This document shows, in pieces, positions 31,712-44,352 of a stretch of DNA of 64,000 bases (positions within the stretch are counted from its first letter, which is position 1; each line of letters begins with the position of its first letter). The stretch covers positions 310,001-374,000 of the forward strand of contig CP071499.1 of NCBI GenBank assembly GCA_017354895.1, given 5' to 3'. Position numbers and translations under genes: made by a program. Under the pieces are notes generated by a model. The model did no database searches. It saw only the letters and a list, made by a program, of their open reading frames with translations, and was not told where the DNA came from. This stretch comes from Podospora comata (lineage: Eukaryota > Ascomycota > Sordariomycetes > Sordariales > Podosporaceae).

Positions 31712-32890
31712 TGTTAAAATACAGCTTTTGTTTGTGGATTTTACAGTGTATCTGAGCCCTGTATATTACAGGGCCCCAGAGGCAAAACGATGGCTTGAAT
31801 CAGCAGTGTTTAGGGACTGCGGTTATCGGAGCGGAGGCTCGGCCTCCGGAAGCAATCCAAGGTCCCGGGAAGCCGAGCGCTAAGGCCAGTGCCCTGCAGT
31901 GGTCAAACGGTAGCGGCAACGTGGCCTGTAACGTGGCCTCTAACCTTATATTTGGATAGCGCACTTAGCGGACGTTCAGGCCCGGGAACGGAGTTACCCT
32001 CGGGGAGCAAATAAGAGGCCGATGGCCTATAAGACCTCTGCCTCACATCCTATCCACTGTGGTATTTTTTAGTCTATAAGGTTCAATCAATATACTAGTT
32101 CACCACACTCATTAGTGCCTTATAAGCCTATATTACAGTGATTCTCTTCTATATATTACAGGGCGCCGCCCCTGTAATCCTCCTCTCTTCAGTGCCACAG
32201 CAACTATCGAATGCTGAGTCAAAGTTTTCTTCGCTCTTGTTAGCTGGTATGCCCTGATAGGCCTATAATATAGTACCTATACAGGGTTGCTGTAGGATAC
32301 AGCAGTGCGCAAGCGGAAGCGGGAGGATACGACGGCAGTGCCGAAGGAAGGGAAAGGCACTGTAATACAGTGGAGTATAAGGAATAGGAATTGCCTTTAT
32401 TACTCTAATTGCCCTTTGATGCCCTTAAGGAGAGAAAGGAAAACTATTCTACAGGAGAGGAGAGAGGTCTATATATAGGCCTTCGTAGGCTTACTGTGGG
32501 TCCTGTAGGCCCTGAAGGCCCTATACCACTTAGGGTGGTTAGTGGGCCTTAGTGGGTCTGGTAGAACCTCATGGAAATCCATCGATCCTTCAGTAGCAGG
32601 GGTGCCCTGTAGATCACACCATTATAGCAGCTTATTGCGTAAGCTCGTAGCCACTTTCAAAGGTTCTAGCATTCGGTGACTAAGCCTCAGGCCACAGTGG
32701 CCCTGTAAGCCTAGGCAAGGGTCCCTTGTAAAGAACATTCTAGAGGGAGCCAAGCCGGGAAATTCCGTTACTGCTTATAGCAGTACTGCCCACTGTAATA
32801 CCAATCTGTAGAGCAGTAAATAGGGCACTTAGTAGTACCCACATGTTAACAGCTCTCAGTGTACTGCGCCGATAGCTATTTGAGCCTACA
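31712..32890 (-). repeat. LTR-like repeat, family 2, copy E1 (fossil, interrupted by copy C)
   Basis: About 560 bp of its own sequence with TG...CA ends, reverse orientation relative to copy E2 at 33339. It is interrupted by solo LTR copy C. No clear target duplication is visible at its own ends. The interior is GC-rich compared with the AT-rich flanks. Confidence 0.55.
32238..32851 (+). repeat. Solo LTR, family 1, copy C, nested in E1 (fossil)
   Basis: 614 bp with TGTTAGC and GTTAACA ends, flanked by a perfect 5-bp duplication GCTCT. The E2 copy at 33339-33899 shows the unoccupied site (CTTCGCTCTCAGTG), which proves insertion into E1. It closely resembles copy B, so B and C are probably of similar, relatively recent age. 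Confidence 0.85.
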
Positions 32891-33117
32891 CTTACAGGCT
32901 TCAATAGCGCCTATTTCAACAGGCAGTAAATTAGATCTTCCGAAGTAATACTTTATTTTAAAAGCCGGTATTTTTTATAATTATAATAAAAGCTCGATCC
33001 TTAAACCTATTAAAACCTTTTAAATACCACTATAAATCTTCCTATTTAGGTTTACAAACGATAAGATCGTTATTAAGAGCGCGAGCAATTCGGTCTTTTT
33101 TTTCGGCAGTACACTTT
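32891..33117. repeat. AT-rich spacer between LTR fossils
   Basis: AT-rich tract with no coding signal, probably repeat-derived. Confidence 0.4.
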
Positions 33118-33338
33118 TGTTAACATGTGGGTACTACTAAGTGCCCTATTTACTGCCCTACAGATTGGTATTATAGTGGACAGCACTGCTATAAGCAGTA
33201 ACGGAATTTCCCGGCTTGGATCCCTCTAGAATGTTCCTTACAAGGGACCCTTGCCTAGGCTTACAGGGCTACTGTGGCCTGAAGCTTAGTCAACGGATGC
33301 TAGAACCTTCTAAATTGGCTACAAGCTTACGCAATAAG
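33118..33338 (-). repeat. Truncated LTR, family 1, copy D (fossil)
   Basis: About 220 bp matching one end of copies B and C in reverse orientation. It stops abruptly where E2 begins, so it is a broken copy. Confidence 0.65.
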
Positions 33339-33899
33339 TGTAGGCTCAAATAGCTATCGGCGCAGTACACTGAGAGCGAAGAAGACTTTGACTGCAGCAT
33401 TCGATAGTTGCTGTGGCACTGAAGAAAGGAGGATTACAGGGGCGGCGCCCTATAATATATAGAAGAGAATCACTGTAATATAGGCTTATAAGGTACTAAT
33501 GAGTGTGGTGAACTAGTATATTGATTGAACCTTATAGACTAAAAAATACCACAGTGGATAGGATGTGAGGCAGAGGTCTTATAGGCCATCGGCCTCTTAC
33601 TTGCTCCCCGAAGGTAACTCCGTTCCCGGGCCTGAACGCCCGCTAAGTGCGCTATCCAAATATAAAGTTAGAGGCCACGTTACAGACCACGTTGCCGCTA
33701 CCGTTTGACCACTGCAGGGCACTGGCCTTAGCGCTCGGCTTCCCGGGACCTTGGATTGCTTCCGGAGGCCGAGCCTCCGCTCCGGTAACCGCAGTTCCTA
33801 AACACTGCTGATTCAAGCCATCGTTTTGCCTCTGAGACTCTGTAATATACAGGGCTCAGATACACTGTAAAATCCACAAACAAAAGCTGTATTTTAACA
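33339..33899 (+). repeat. LTR-like repeat, family 2, copy E2 (fossil)
   Basis: 561 bp, TGTAGGCTC...TTTTAACA, the inverted counterpart of E1 without the nested copy C. No matching flanking duplication is visible, so its boundaries may have been reshaped by recombination. Confidence 0.6.
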
Positions 33900-34229
33900 T
33901 GCGGCAAGTCGCGCACTAACAACAATTTCGTAGGCAGAGGTATAGCTTCTAACCAAGACAGTCTATAACCAAAAGCACTAGCCGCTTTCGGTATTTCCCG
34001 GTTATGCGACTGCCAAAGAATATAGCCAATCAAATGTGCATATAATGACGACTCGATAGCTGCATAATCGTACACTCGTATCGCAAAAATAAAAATAAAA
34101 ATATATTATCCGGATATAGTAGACCGTAAAAACGAAACTAAGAAATATATTCTAGCTACTCCACTCGGCGACGGTGGCTAAAGATAACAGCGTGTATGGA
34201 TGCTCTGCACCAAGTAGTCGCTGCCGAGC
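33900..34229. other. Unidentified gene-like fragment and AT-rich tail
   Basis: On the minus strand 34075 to about 33900 reads as protein-like (SLYAHLIGYILWQSHNREIP and WLEAIPLPTKLLLVRDLPH), then runs into repeat E2. It may be the remnant of a gene cut by the repeat. I do not recognise it. The part near 34080-34140 is AT-rich. Confidence 0.3.
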
Positions 34230-34700
34230 CTAGGCACAGTCCTTTATCAGTGCTAAGTCGTCTGACTGTCGACCTTGGCTTTTCCAAGTAAAAGCGAGGT
34301 TGGCCATACTCGTCAGCGTATCTGGGTAATCGGCCCCAAGCTTGGTCTTAAAAGTCTCTATCACCTGCACCTCCAGCTTCTCATCCTCCTCCCACCGGCC
34401 CTTGTTCCCGTATGTCGACGCCAGGTTGCCCATGCTCCTCAGCGTATCTGGGTGATCGGCCCCAAGCTTGGTCTTGAAAGTCTCCATCACCTGCACAAAC
34501 AGCTTCTCGGCCTCCTCCCACCGGCCCTGGTTCCAAAATATCGACGCTAGGTTGGCCATGCTCGTCAGTGTAGAAGGGTGATCGGCCCCAAGCTTGGTCT
34601 TGCGAGTCTCCATCACCTGCACAAATAGCGTCTCAGCCTCCTCCCACCGGCCTTGGTTCAAAAGGACCAGAGCAAACAGTGACATGCTATCTAGAGTCGC
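34230..34700 (-). pseudogene. TPR-repeat fragment (kinesin-light-chain/NLR type)
   Basis: Three and a half 42-residue TPR units on the minus strand, each with NQGRWEEAE-like, then FVQVMETFKTKLGADHPDTL, then SMANLAS. The run ends with LAFTWKSQGRQSDDLALIKDC. These repeats normally form the C-terminal part of fungal NB-ARC/TPR STAND proteins. Neither the nucleotide-binding domain nor an N-terminal domain is present. The fragment directly abuts the trpE fragment at about 34700, with no intact start of its own. A chimeric ORF (from about 34847) runs through the junction but reads trpE in the wrong frame. Confidence 0.75.
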
Positions 34701-35567
34701 CGTGACGGCCAACGTTGGACGAATATTGCTGTTCCGAGGCGGGCTTGCTGGGGCTTGCTGGGGGGAGAGGAATCTCGTTCTGCTGAATGAGGTCCAGGGT
34801 GGTCTTAATTGTTGCCGCGGCCTGGTCATAGGCGGATTGGAACTCATCGCCGACGGCCTCAGGCAACCTCATGTGAGTCACGATGGTGACGGTCTGGAAG
34901 AAGTGGTCAAAAGCAATAATGGTGTCGAACAGCATAAAAAGCGCTTCTGGTATTTGGAGGTTGTCCTTGACGGCTCTCGCGGTCTTGGGCTCAAAGTACT
35001 TGATGCAGTCATAAGACAGATACCCGACAGCGCCACCAGTCAGACTGGGAAGCTTGAGGGACGGAATGCTGAGAACACGATCTTGACCGAGAGTGGTCTC
35101 GAGGGCACGGAGGGGATCGCCGACATCTTTATATCCGGGACCAATAACCAATACTTTTCTGGGATCTGTTGAATGTGATTAGAGATCAACGCCAATGGAT
35201 GTGTCGCTGCCGTTGGTGCGACTTACTGGCACCGATAAAGCTGTAACGGCCAACCGTCTCTGTGCTCCCGGTGGCACTCTCAAGCAGGAACGAGTACTCA
35301 GCGGTGGCACTGTGTCGTCAAGCAACAAACGGGTCAACAAATCAGCCGAAGAGGACTCAATTGATATATGTCCATCCGAACCTCAGGACGCATCACGTAC
35401 CCGTTGGAGAGTTTGAGGTAAATAGCAGATGGTATTAACGGGTCCGAGGGGACCGAGATGCAAACGGGAAGCAGTATCGGCCGGGGACTGGCTTAGCGTA
35501 CCTCCTTAAAGACGGACCGGGCCTCTGCCACGGTTGGCCGGATATCGAGATTTAAGGTAGAAGCCAT
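34700..35567 (-). pseudogene. 5' half of anthranilate synthase component I (trpE)
   Basis: Starts at ATG 35567 with MASTLNLDIRPTVAEARSVF. Later exons show LLPVCISVPSDPLIPSAIYL, EYSFLLESATGSTETVGRYS, and after a GTAAGT...CAACAG intron VLVIGPGYKDVGDPLRALE, LTGGAVGYLSYDCIKYFEPK and EALFMLFDTIIAFDHFFQ. These are the N-terminal regulatory part of TrpE, including the ESA motif of the tryptophan site. The reading stops being TrpE after YSSNVGR near 34700, so the catalytic chorismate-binding half is missing. Introns are retained, so the copy moved as DNA. Exons look undamaged, in contrast to the RIP-marked DNA nearby. A complete trpE should exist elsewhere. Confidence 0.8.
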
Positions 35568-36505
35568 CGAGACCTAGGCTTCGTGATCTTGAGAGATACA
35601 GGATCCTATTACTTGAGGTAGACGCAGTAGATAATCTCCAGCGAGCTAGGGCGTGTTAATGGCTGGCAGAAATGGATCCTCGACCGTTATCACTGAGAGC
35701 TAAGCTCGAACAAAGCTGCCAAGTTTGAGATTTCGCTGTTCACCGCCCAACCCCACCATCCGATTTCGGTGACTCATGGTGGGGTAGTTCTGGTGGAGTC
35801 ATCGTGCCCTGCTAGTACTTATAACCCTAACCCGCCGAGGTTATGCTGCATACGCTTTATAAATAATTGCTCCAATGCATAAAAGTTTGGGACTTGTTGA
35901 CATCTAAATTGTGCTACAGGAACGCGTTGGATATCTTCAAGACTACAACGAAGCCACTTCCTCAATAGCGATATCCATTGCAAGTAAGAGAGCAGGCCTA
36001 CACCTTCCGTTGACACCTATTTCGCATGTTTTAGGTCTTTCGTGATTGGGCCTAGATGGGATTATGTTAAGGTCGCCAACCCGCTTCAAACCCCGAGTAA
36101 GCTTTATTACACCCAAGTCCGAAGCCTTTCTGGCTAATTAGGTTATCTAGAAGTTTGCCAACTCATCGGCTTTAGCTACATGCTATAGGTCAATTGCCCG
36201 GATGGACTGACCCGATAGCCGTTCTTTTTGCAAATTGCCCAGCCGCGGGTACATCTCCAAGTCCCGTGCCATTCTTTGCGTGTAGCATTTGATTCGTTTA
36301 GTTTTAAGAGTCGGGTGGCGGTGCAGTGGTGTCGCACATGATGGCTGGGGCATCGCTGCCTAATTTCCTTCATGCCCATGGGGGCAAGCTCCCATTTCTC
36401 CGTCTACCTTACATCGAAGACCCGCTCGCTGCTCCATTTGACGTCCCCTCATCATCAGACAAGGGAACCGTCCAAACCAAGGCTAACAACCACAATTCAC
36501 ACACC
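35568..36505. other. Degenerate spacer before the NLR gene
   Basis: No gene is supported. A minus-strand frame at 35819-36016 reads protein-like (LLRKWLRCSLEDIQRVPVAQ) and may be a remnant. AT content varies. Confidence 0.4.
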
Positions 36506-39500
36506 ATGTCCGGTCTTGAGGTTATCGGCGTTGTGGCGAGTATTGGTTCTCTGGTCGACATCGCTAATCGCGCGTTTCGGGCTAGCTTAAAGTACATACG
36601 AGCTATCAAGGATGCCCCGAAGGCTGCGCGACTCCTCACGACGGAGATACAAAACATTTGTGGCGTACTTCATAGTCTCAAGGTATTTGCGGGCTCTCTC
36701 GAGGACAACAAACTGCTTATCTTAGACACCAAAGCCTTGCATTTACATTACATTGATTTATGCTGCCATATACTTACCGAGATTCGACTCAAACTGGAAA
36801 AGTGTCAGAATGACTTCAACAGCGATCATAAGCGGAAAACCATATTGCGGAGTCTCAAGTGGCCTTACAGCGAAGAGGAAACGACCAAACTCTTGGACAG
36901 GGTCAGCGCCGACAAGCAAACGATAAACCTCGCGTTAACGGTTGATTCGACAAGTGCACTTCTTCTCAAACTTTCTCGTCAGCACCAAGATGTCACTTGA
37001 CAGATGGCCGAGATTCACTCTGATATCCGAACGACTTTGGAGATTGCAGCTCGTGTCGAGATGAACAGCAAGCGCCGCGCGGTTCTTGCATTATTCAACC
37101 GATCTGAAGCCCAAGCATCCGAATACCTGGCGGCTAGTGTGGCCAGAAGATTTCTAATGACGGCGCTATAGCTTACCCAAGGTAATAAGTTTAAGGACTA
37201 GCTTTATACTCTAAGGTCTAAGCTTTAGCTCGAGGGAATACCTGGAGCAGGAAAAACAGTCATCGCAGGTGCCATGATCTCAGAAGCTTTGAGTCTCTGT
37301 AACCCCGAATGCGCTGTCGCTTTCTTCTTTTGCGACGCCTCCAAAGGCCCAGTTACTTCGTTGACAGATCTCTTCGGAACCTTGGCCGCTCAACTGGCTC
37401 GCCAGAGTGAAAAAGGCTATCAGATCCTGGCGTAATACTACAGTGAACTTAATCCTGAGCGTGGACTGACCCGTGCGGTAACGGTTAACCGCTTTGGCTT
37501 TATCCTAGCTAAAATAATAACGTGTTTTACCCGAGTATACCTCGTTATTAATGGCCTCGACGAGTACGGAAGAGAGGCCACAAAGATCATCACCACACTG
37601 GCTAGTATATAGGATTCAACGGAAATATATTCGATCGCGCTTCTTAGCCGCAATGAGGCTTATATTCGGGAGGAGCTCGAAGACGAAATGGGGTTTGATT
37701 ATCTTAATGTCTCGGCCCGCAAAGAAGATATCGAGACGTACGTTATCGCTAAGATTGAGGAAAAATTCAGACGGGGCAAGAAGAAGCGTAGAATGATAGA
37801 AGAAACGAAAGAAGTAATTATAAACGCTTTAGTTGCGGGCTCTGGGGGGATGTTTCGCTGGGTCGTGTGCTAGATCGATTACATCGCGCAATTCTCAACC
37901 GACACGGACCGACTGAATGCCTTGAATGATCCGCCACCGGATCTAACAGCGACGTACAAACGGATTCTGGACCGTGTGAATCAAAACGGGCAACACATTC
38001 AGACTCTTGTTCAACGGATCCTGTATCTTATCGACTTCCGGGAGCAGCCTATCACCATTTCCCAGCTTTGTGAAGGGATTTCCAGACACATCTCCCATCC
38101 TGAAGATCTGGTTCCTGAGGAAGACATTGCATTATGGTGCAGTAGTCTTATACGAAAGTCCAGCGACGGTACCTATTTCGAATTTACACACTCTTCGGTC
38201 CGCGAGTTCCTTTATAGCGACGAGCTTCTGGGAACTACGAAAAGTATCACACATCGGATGCTAAGGTCTCTGTTACATTGGCCTCTACATCGATTTAATT
38301 TCTACTGCGCCCCGAATTCTCGCTGTTATACCGAAACCATGATCTGGAAGCTAGAGATGCTATTGCTAGAAGAAAGGGACACCTATTCTATCCTTACGCG
38401 GCCAAATTTTGGACAATAGCTTAAGATAAATCGTAGTGGGACGACAAAAAAGTCTACGAACTACTTCTACGCCTATTTCAAAACCCCAAGACAGGAAACT
38501 GTATAAACTGGACGATAGAACTTTGTCGATATTTACTCGAGTTCGAAGGTGCTTCTTGGTTCGATACGCCAACGGATCCACCTATGTTCAACCAATCTGT
38601 GATGGCCTTCTTTAGGGAGCGTATTGTAATTATAGCGACGCGAGCTAACTTCACCCCTCTCCACATTGCGTCTCTTTTGAATATTCCCTCAATCGCCAGA
38701 CATCTATTGTCAAAGGGCCTATCAGTGAGTTCGAGCAGTCCTGTCGGGACACCGTTACATTGCGCCACAATGGGCACTATCATCATCTCCACCGGATGTC
38801 TTTTTGGTAACTCGGAAACCGAAATGTCGTTGCCCCGGTATATTGGCACGATAAGCAGGTGTGACATAATGGGAGACTTTGCCAAGTCATACACCGTCAA
38901 GCTTCTCTTAGAGGCAGGGGCAAACCCTTCCGAAGTTTGCCATACCAAGCTGTAGTCTCTCTCTCCCTTATCCATTGCTCTCTTAATAGGGAAGGACTCA
39001 ATATCATTCGATCTCTTCCTTCAACTTCTGAAGGCCGGGGCATCCATTAACAAGGATACATATGAAGGCGCGGTACAACTGTGTAACTCGACCGCCAAGG
39101 CGGAAGAGGGAGAAGCGGCAAATTTGGGCCTGAAGGATTTGTTGGAAGGAATTCTCGCGGTAACCGCGATCACGTAGCCGCTCGAGAGGGAAGCTGTCGC
39201 TCTTAGAACTGCGATGCTTAACTTTATATCCGACACGGAGGCGAATTTCAACTGGGGCTTATCTACTAGTAATTTTACATATGGGCCTAGAGTACAAACA
39301 TTAGTAACACCTTTAATTTCATAAATGAAGCTCGCCATTAGGTTTGGTGATGTGGACTCTGTACGCTAAATTCTTAACACAGATACCACTTAGGACTGGA
39401 CTAACGTGAAGCTGGAAGATGGCGGCACCCTTCTACATTATTCTGTGACACATGGTGCATTGGATGTACTACGTCTCTTGGTTGGCAAAGGCTTTGGTAT

Positions 39501-42500
39501 TAACGTCCCCGACGATAAAGGCAATACTGCTTTCACATTATGCCATAGAAAACAGGATGTACCGATGTTATAAGAGCTTCTGATTACTAGAGGCCGAAGC
39601 AACGTCGCAGATACGAAGTAAGGTAACACTCTCTGGCATCTTGCAGCAGCATGCGACTCGGTCGAGATCCTAGAATTACTCGTTGATAGATCCGGGGAGG
39701 ATGCCATTTCAGTACTTTCCAGGCGCAATAACCTTGGAGAAACACCTTTCGTAGTAGCGTTAGCATCTGGGGCTATTCTGTCTACCATATTTGTACTCTC
39801 TCGTTTCAAAGGAATGTTATCATATTTTGCATCAGACAGCGCTCAAGGGAACTATCGACCATATCGTTTAGTAACACAGATGACTATTTCACCCGAGCTT
39901 ATTGACTTAATGGCTGAAGCTAGCGTTCCGTTAGACCCAGTTACGGATGACGGAGATACGCCGCTATATTATTTAGAAGCTAGCGAACATGGACCTTTAT
40001 TTGCTTTTTCTCTGAAACGATTATACCCGAACGCAGGGCGAAGAGCCGAGGACAACAAGACACCTTTGGAACTGTTTATTCTATCCCTCTGCTCACACAC
40101 AGATGATGACCCCGGAAGCGGAACTAGTACATGGGATACTATCATAAAGCTGTGTAAGGGACCGGAAAGCTTGGATGGAGATGCGGAAGATTCGAAAGTC
40201 GAGACAATAAAGGACATATAAAAAAGTAAGGCCTTCGGCGCAAGGGTTAGTTGGTCGTCTCTCGAGGAGGTAATTCCTTCAACAATTAATTGCGCCTTAG
40301 AAGAAAGCCTTTATGAGTTTTACACTTCTCACATACAGGAAATCTGCGACTTCTTTCTCGACACTAGCGCAATGGCAGAGTTTGAAGTGCACAATGGCGC
40401 CTCTGGGCTCATTCCCTTGCTCTCCTGTTTCCGATCAAAGGATTCACCCGCCTGGCTGGAACACCTCATCTCGCACGCTCAGGTCTCACTACATCGTACT
40501 ATTAAAGAGACAAAGCACTAGGAATCTGCCAGAAACCATAGGCTTATAGTACTATATCTAATAAGAGCTATTTCTAACAACTTGACCTTTGATTTGGAGT
40601 TGCTATTGTCCAAGGGCATGGATATTCAAGCGCAGGTTACAGATCACTCAGCTCTAAAGGAAGCGTGTGGCCTACGATCACAGTGCAGCACATTTAAGAG
40701 AGTTCTGGACTCTGCTGATCCAACGAAACTCAACGACATAGTCCACGGTACACAGGGAGACCGGGGGCTATTTCACATCCTGGTATCAGACGATAGTCAA
40801 ATTAGTAACAATAAGCTAAAGGTCCTGATTCGGAAGGGTATAGATGTCAACGGAAAAACAATATATAGCACGCCGGCAATATCATTATATATTCACAGTC
40901 GCGCTTCTCAAGGTACTCGGATTCTTCTCGACGCAGGAGCAAACCCCAATCTTCAAGACTCTCGTAGCTGGGACTCCCTAGCAACAGCAGCCCAAATGAA
41001 TGACATCGATTTCCTGGAGAAGGTCAAAACAATTGCCGAAAATGATTCAGTTGCAATTAACTGGCGGCAAAATGTCACCATTTTGAGCCGGGCTACTGCA
41101 AAGAAGTTATACTCGCATTGTAATGCGCTACATCTTACAATACGCTATTAGAAACAAAAGTCGCTAAAGGCCATACAATTCTACCTTGTAGGCGGTTACT
41201 TAGATAACTCAAACCATTTAACGGGTGAGGGATTTAGTTACATGCATATAGCAGCAATGGCAGGCCACATCGACCTAGTGCGACATCTTGGATCCCACAC
41301 CATCACTACACAGACGGTAAACTGGCAATCCAATGATGGAATGCTGCCACTAAACATAGCTATCGATCGTGAAGATGCTGACCTTGTCAGGGCTTTGCTG
41401 GAGGCTGGTGCTGATAAAACAGCGATCGGGTTTCATGGTTACACACCCACGGTCTATGCGATGGTGAATAGCAAGTTCAATATCGCAGAGATTCTTGCCC
41501 CGTCGACAAAACGGATGAAAGCAGATGACAGACAAACAGCACGAGAAGACCTTATCAGGAACAGACTGGCATTGGAAAATGCAATCCGCGGCGGTGAAAC
41601 GTTGACCTGCAAATCTTTGCTGGAGGAAGGCTGTCCACTGAATATGCCGTTGATCAAATGTGGAGAATGCTCGCCACTCCTCCTCGCCTTGCGGGAAGAG
41701 AAAAATGAGGTTGTGATGTGGATAGTAAAATCAGAAACCGATCTTCATATTCTCGCCCGCGTTTGCCAACTTGAACTGGACACGGCACGGTTCACAAGTG
41801 CCCCGGTCCTCGCTGCCGGATCGGTCAAGAATTTAAGTGTACTTCCGATGATTTTGACAACCTATCTCAGAGCGGGCGGGATGCCATTCCTCGAAGAGAA
41901 AACACCGCTCCATACAGCTGCAGATGGAAAAAATCACGAAGGTGTTCGTGTGATTGTAACATATCAAGAAGAATCTCAATCTTTATCAGTAAGTAACCTA
42001 CCTACCCACAAAAGCGCCATAATCCATAATACAAAGCAAATTACCTGGAGAACATCAGAATAAGTACTAACCTCGTTACTAGGACCGCTCACTCATCCAT
42101 CTTGGATGACTGTGACACTGCGGATAGTGTCATGAGGAGATTGGTTAACGCAAAAGCTTTCTACCTCGACGGAACTGAAAGAACAGCCCTACATATTGCT
42201 GTTATGCAAAGGAGCGTGGAAACTATTGGGGAACTGCTCAAAAATCAAGCAGACCCCAATCAGCAAGACCAGGATGGAGACACCCCTATCCATGTGGCAG
42301 TCCAGGATAAGTTTATTAACCTAAGTATTATCAAGCAGTTGTTAAAAGCTGGGGCACTCCTCGAGATCCAGAACAAGATATCACAGACACCGCTTTTACT
42401 CGCGGCATGTTACTCCCGACTGGAGGTTGTCGAGTTCTTATTGGAACACGGCGCAGATCCGTATGCACCACTCGCAACTGGGGTTTCAGTTTTAGGACTA

Positions 42501-43275
42501 TCCTGGGATCCATCGATCTTTGGCCTTTTTCTCAGAATGGGTCTTGACCCTTCCCAACTTAACCAGTATGGAATTTGCCCCCTTCATCTAGGCCTGGGAA
42601 GGGCATCGACACAACGAATGATTCTAAACCTTCAACACCGTATATGAGATATTAGTCCAGTGCTTTCTTGATCTTCTAAGGGCAATCAAGCTCATTACCA
42701 AGCGCCAATCACATCTTGGTCGGCAGAATATTGTGGAATTTCAGCCACGCGAAGGCAAAAGCCCACTCTGCTTCGCGATTGAACATGGCGACCTCGGGGC
42801 CGTCCGCTCGATTCTGAACGCAGGCGCCGAGATTGATTTCATAAACCGAGATAACGGGATGACGGCACTCCTGGTGGCTTGCTCTTATGGCCGCTTTGAC
42901 GCTGTCAAGTACCTAGTTGGGCGAGGTGCAGTTCTATGTTACAATGGCTCAACCAACACACCTCAAAGTGCCCTCAGAGCAGCTCAAAAGTTCCCTAACA
43001 TCACTCACTGGCTTCTTGTTGAAAGATTTACAGAACGCAAGAGACTCGACTTTTCGAACACGGTATATCCGGCCAGTGCTCAGGAAACCAAGCTCAGTCC
43101 TTGGAGTGGACTATGGGGTGCACGGTTGCGGTTGGCAAAAGCAGATCGGGAGTGGAAAGGAAGGGACTTTGCGGATTTCGCGCACCGAAATGCGAAACTA
43201 AGGCGGGCCCACGCTGGCAGAGTGATATCTGGAGTTGTACCAATTGGACCACCGGATGAGCTGGAGAGACCTTAG
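36506..43275 (+). pseudogene. RIP-damaged NACHT-ankyrin STAND (NLR) gene
   Basis: ATG 36506 opens MSGLEVIGVVASIGSLVDIA, the Helo-like N-terminal domain of fungal STAND proteins. It is followed by a linker (SDIRTTLEIAARVEMNSKRR), the P-loop GIPGAGKT at 37235-37258, a Walker B-like LVINGLDEY near 37545, and the NACHT-associated tail REQPITISQLCEGISRHI and YFEFTHSSVREFL near 38030-38210. From 38600 to 43275 there are many ankyrin repeats, for example GDTPIHVAVQDKF, TPLLLAACYSRLEVVEFLLE and a C-terminal WLLVERFTERKRL. Many in-frame stops sit at expected Trp or Gln codons (for example 37226, within KL-stop-LEGIPG) and a CGA to TGA change is at about 36998. Several frame changes also occur in the ankyrin part. 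An intron at about 41989-42082 is likely. It is clearly dead. Confidence 0.85.
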
Positions 43276-44352
43276 AGAGCAGGGTGGGCAATGAAATGAG
43301 ACAGGCTTGGTTCGTCTTGTAAGATGGGCATCTGAGCCAAGTCACGCCCGCCGTACTTTTGCCTCAGCCAATTCAAGACGTTTCCGCCAAAATAAGGTTC
43401 GCGACCACCAGAACTGACCAGTTTGATCGGTGACATCAAGGAAGGCTAGAGCGCTCAGTCAGGAATATCATAAGGAGCGTACGACTTTCAGGTGCTAAAG
43501 TGGCTTATCGTTCATTGCACAGGGGTATGTGGAATCTCACCCACCACTTCGAGCATCACCCGCCAATCTGAATTCCGCAATCCGCAAGGCTATGATCTTC
43601 GGGGGTATCATGGCGTGTGGACAGCTGAAACAATTTGTTATCAGACACATTAATATTTCGTAATAGCCATAGCAACACCTGGCCCACTATGCGGCCCAGG
43701 TCAGTTCTGTGTCAGCTCAGAAGCCACCAGATTCTTATTGATTCTTTTGTCTATTTCAAGGTCTTATTTTCAAGCACAGCCTCAATAGGCTTTCGCAAAG
43801 ACTTGTTGGCTGCGAATCCTTCCAAGATTGTAGTTCATTTACCTAAGTGACTTGCTGACCCGGAGCGCCCATTGGAGGACTTCCTAATCTACTGACTATG
43901 GCTTCATGCAAGAGCCTTCTATACGGCAGTAATCCAAGCCGGACCATCGGCATTTTGGGGAATTTTAAACGATTCAGCAGATTTGGGGTCAATTTATGCA
44001 GGGTCTTCCGCCTCCTTTTCTCTTGTGGAAACACAAAGTGGAAGCCTGAACGCCACTACACTTGGCGGCGGCTAACGATAAGGCTCTAACTTATAAGGCT
44101 GTGGAATGGAAAATAAGGCTATGAGGTCTGCTTTAAGCAGCACATATACTTGACCGAATGATGTAGTGGTAAATGTCTATAAAGCAGCCCAAAAGGCCCC
44201 CGATGATCCGCCTGGCTACCTGGTACTCTTACAGCATACGCTTTGTACTCGTTTAGTTATCTGGTTAGCACTTGTCCTGCTAATCACAGGTTTTTATCAG
44301 CTCTTCATAATACTTACACACCATCCTCGGCATAATTCCACTCACCGCCAGT
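43276..44352. other. Intergenic, nothing recognised
   Basis: A 1.1-kb spacer of near-normal base composition between the NLR relic and an intact membrane-protein gene. No gene is recognised. Confidence 0.4.

Noticed and set aside
35821-35840. Telomere-like CCCTAACCC
   Set aside because: Only about one and a half repeat units, no array; chance or a trace at most.
35819-36016. Minus-strand 65-codon ORF as a gene
   Set aside because: Protein-like but short, unsupported by any domain, and surrounded by degenerate sequence; mentioned only as a possible remnant.
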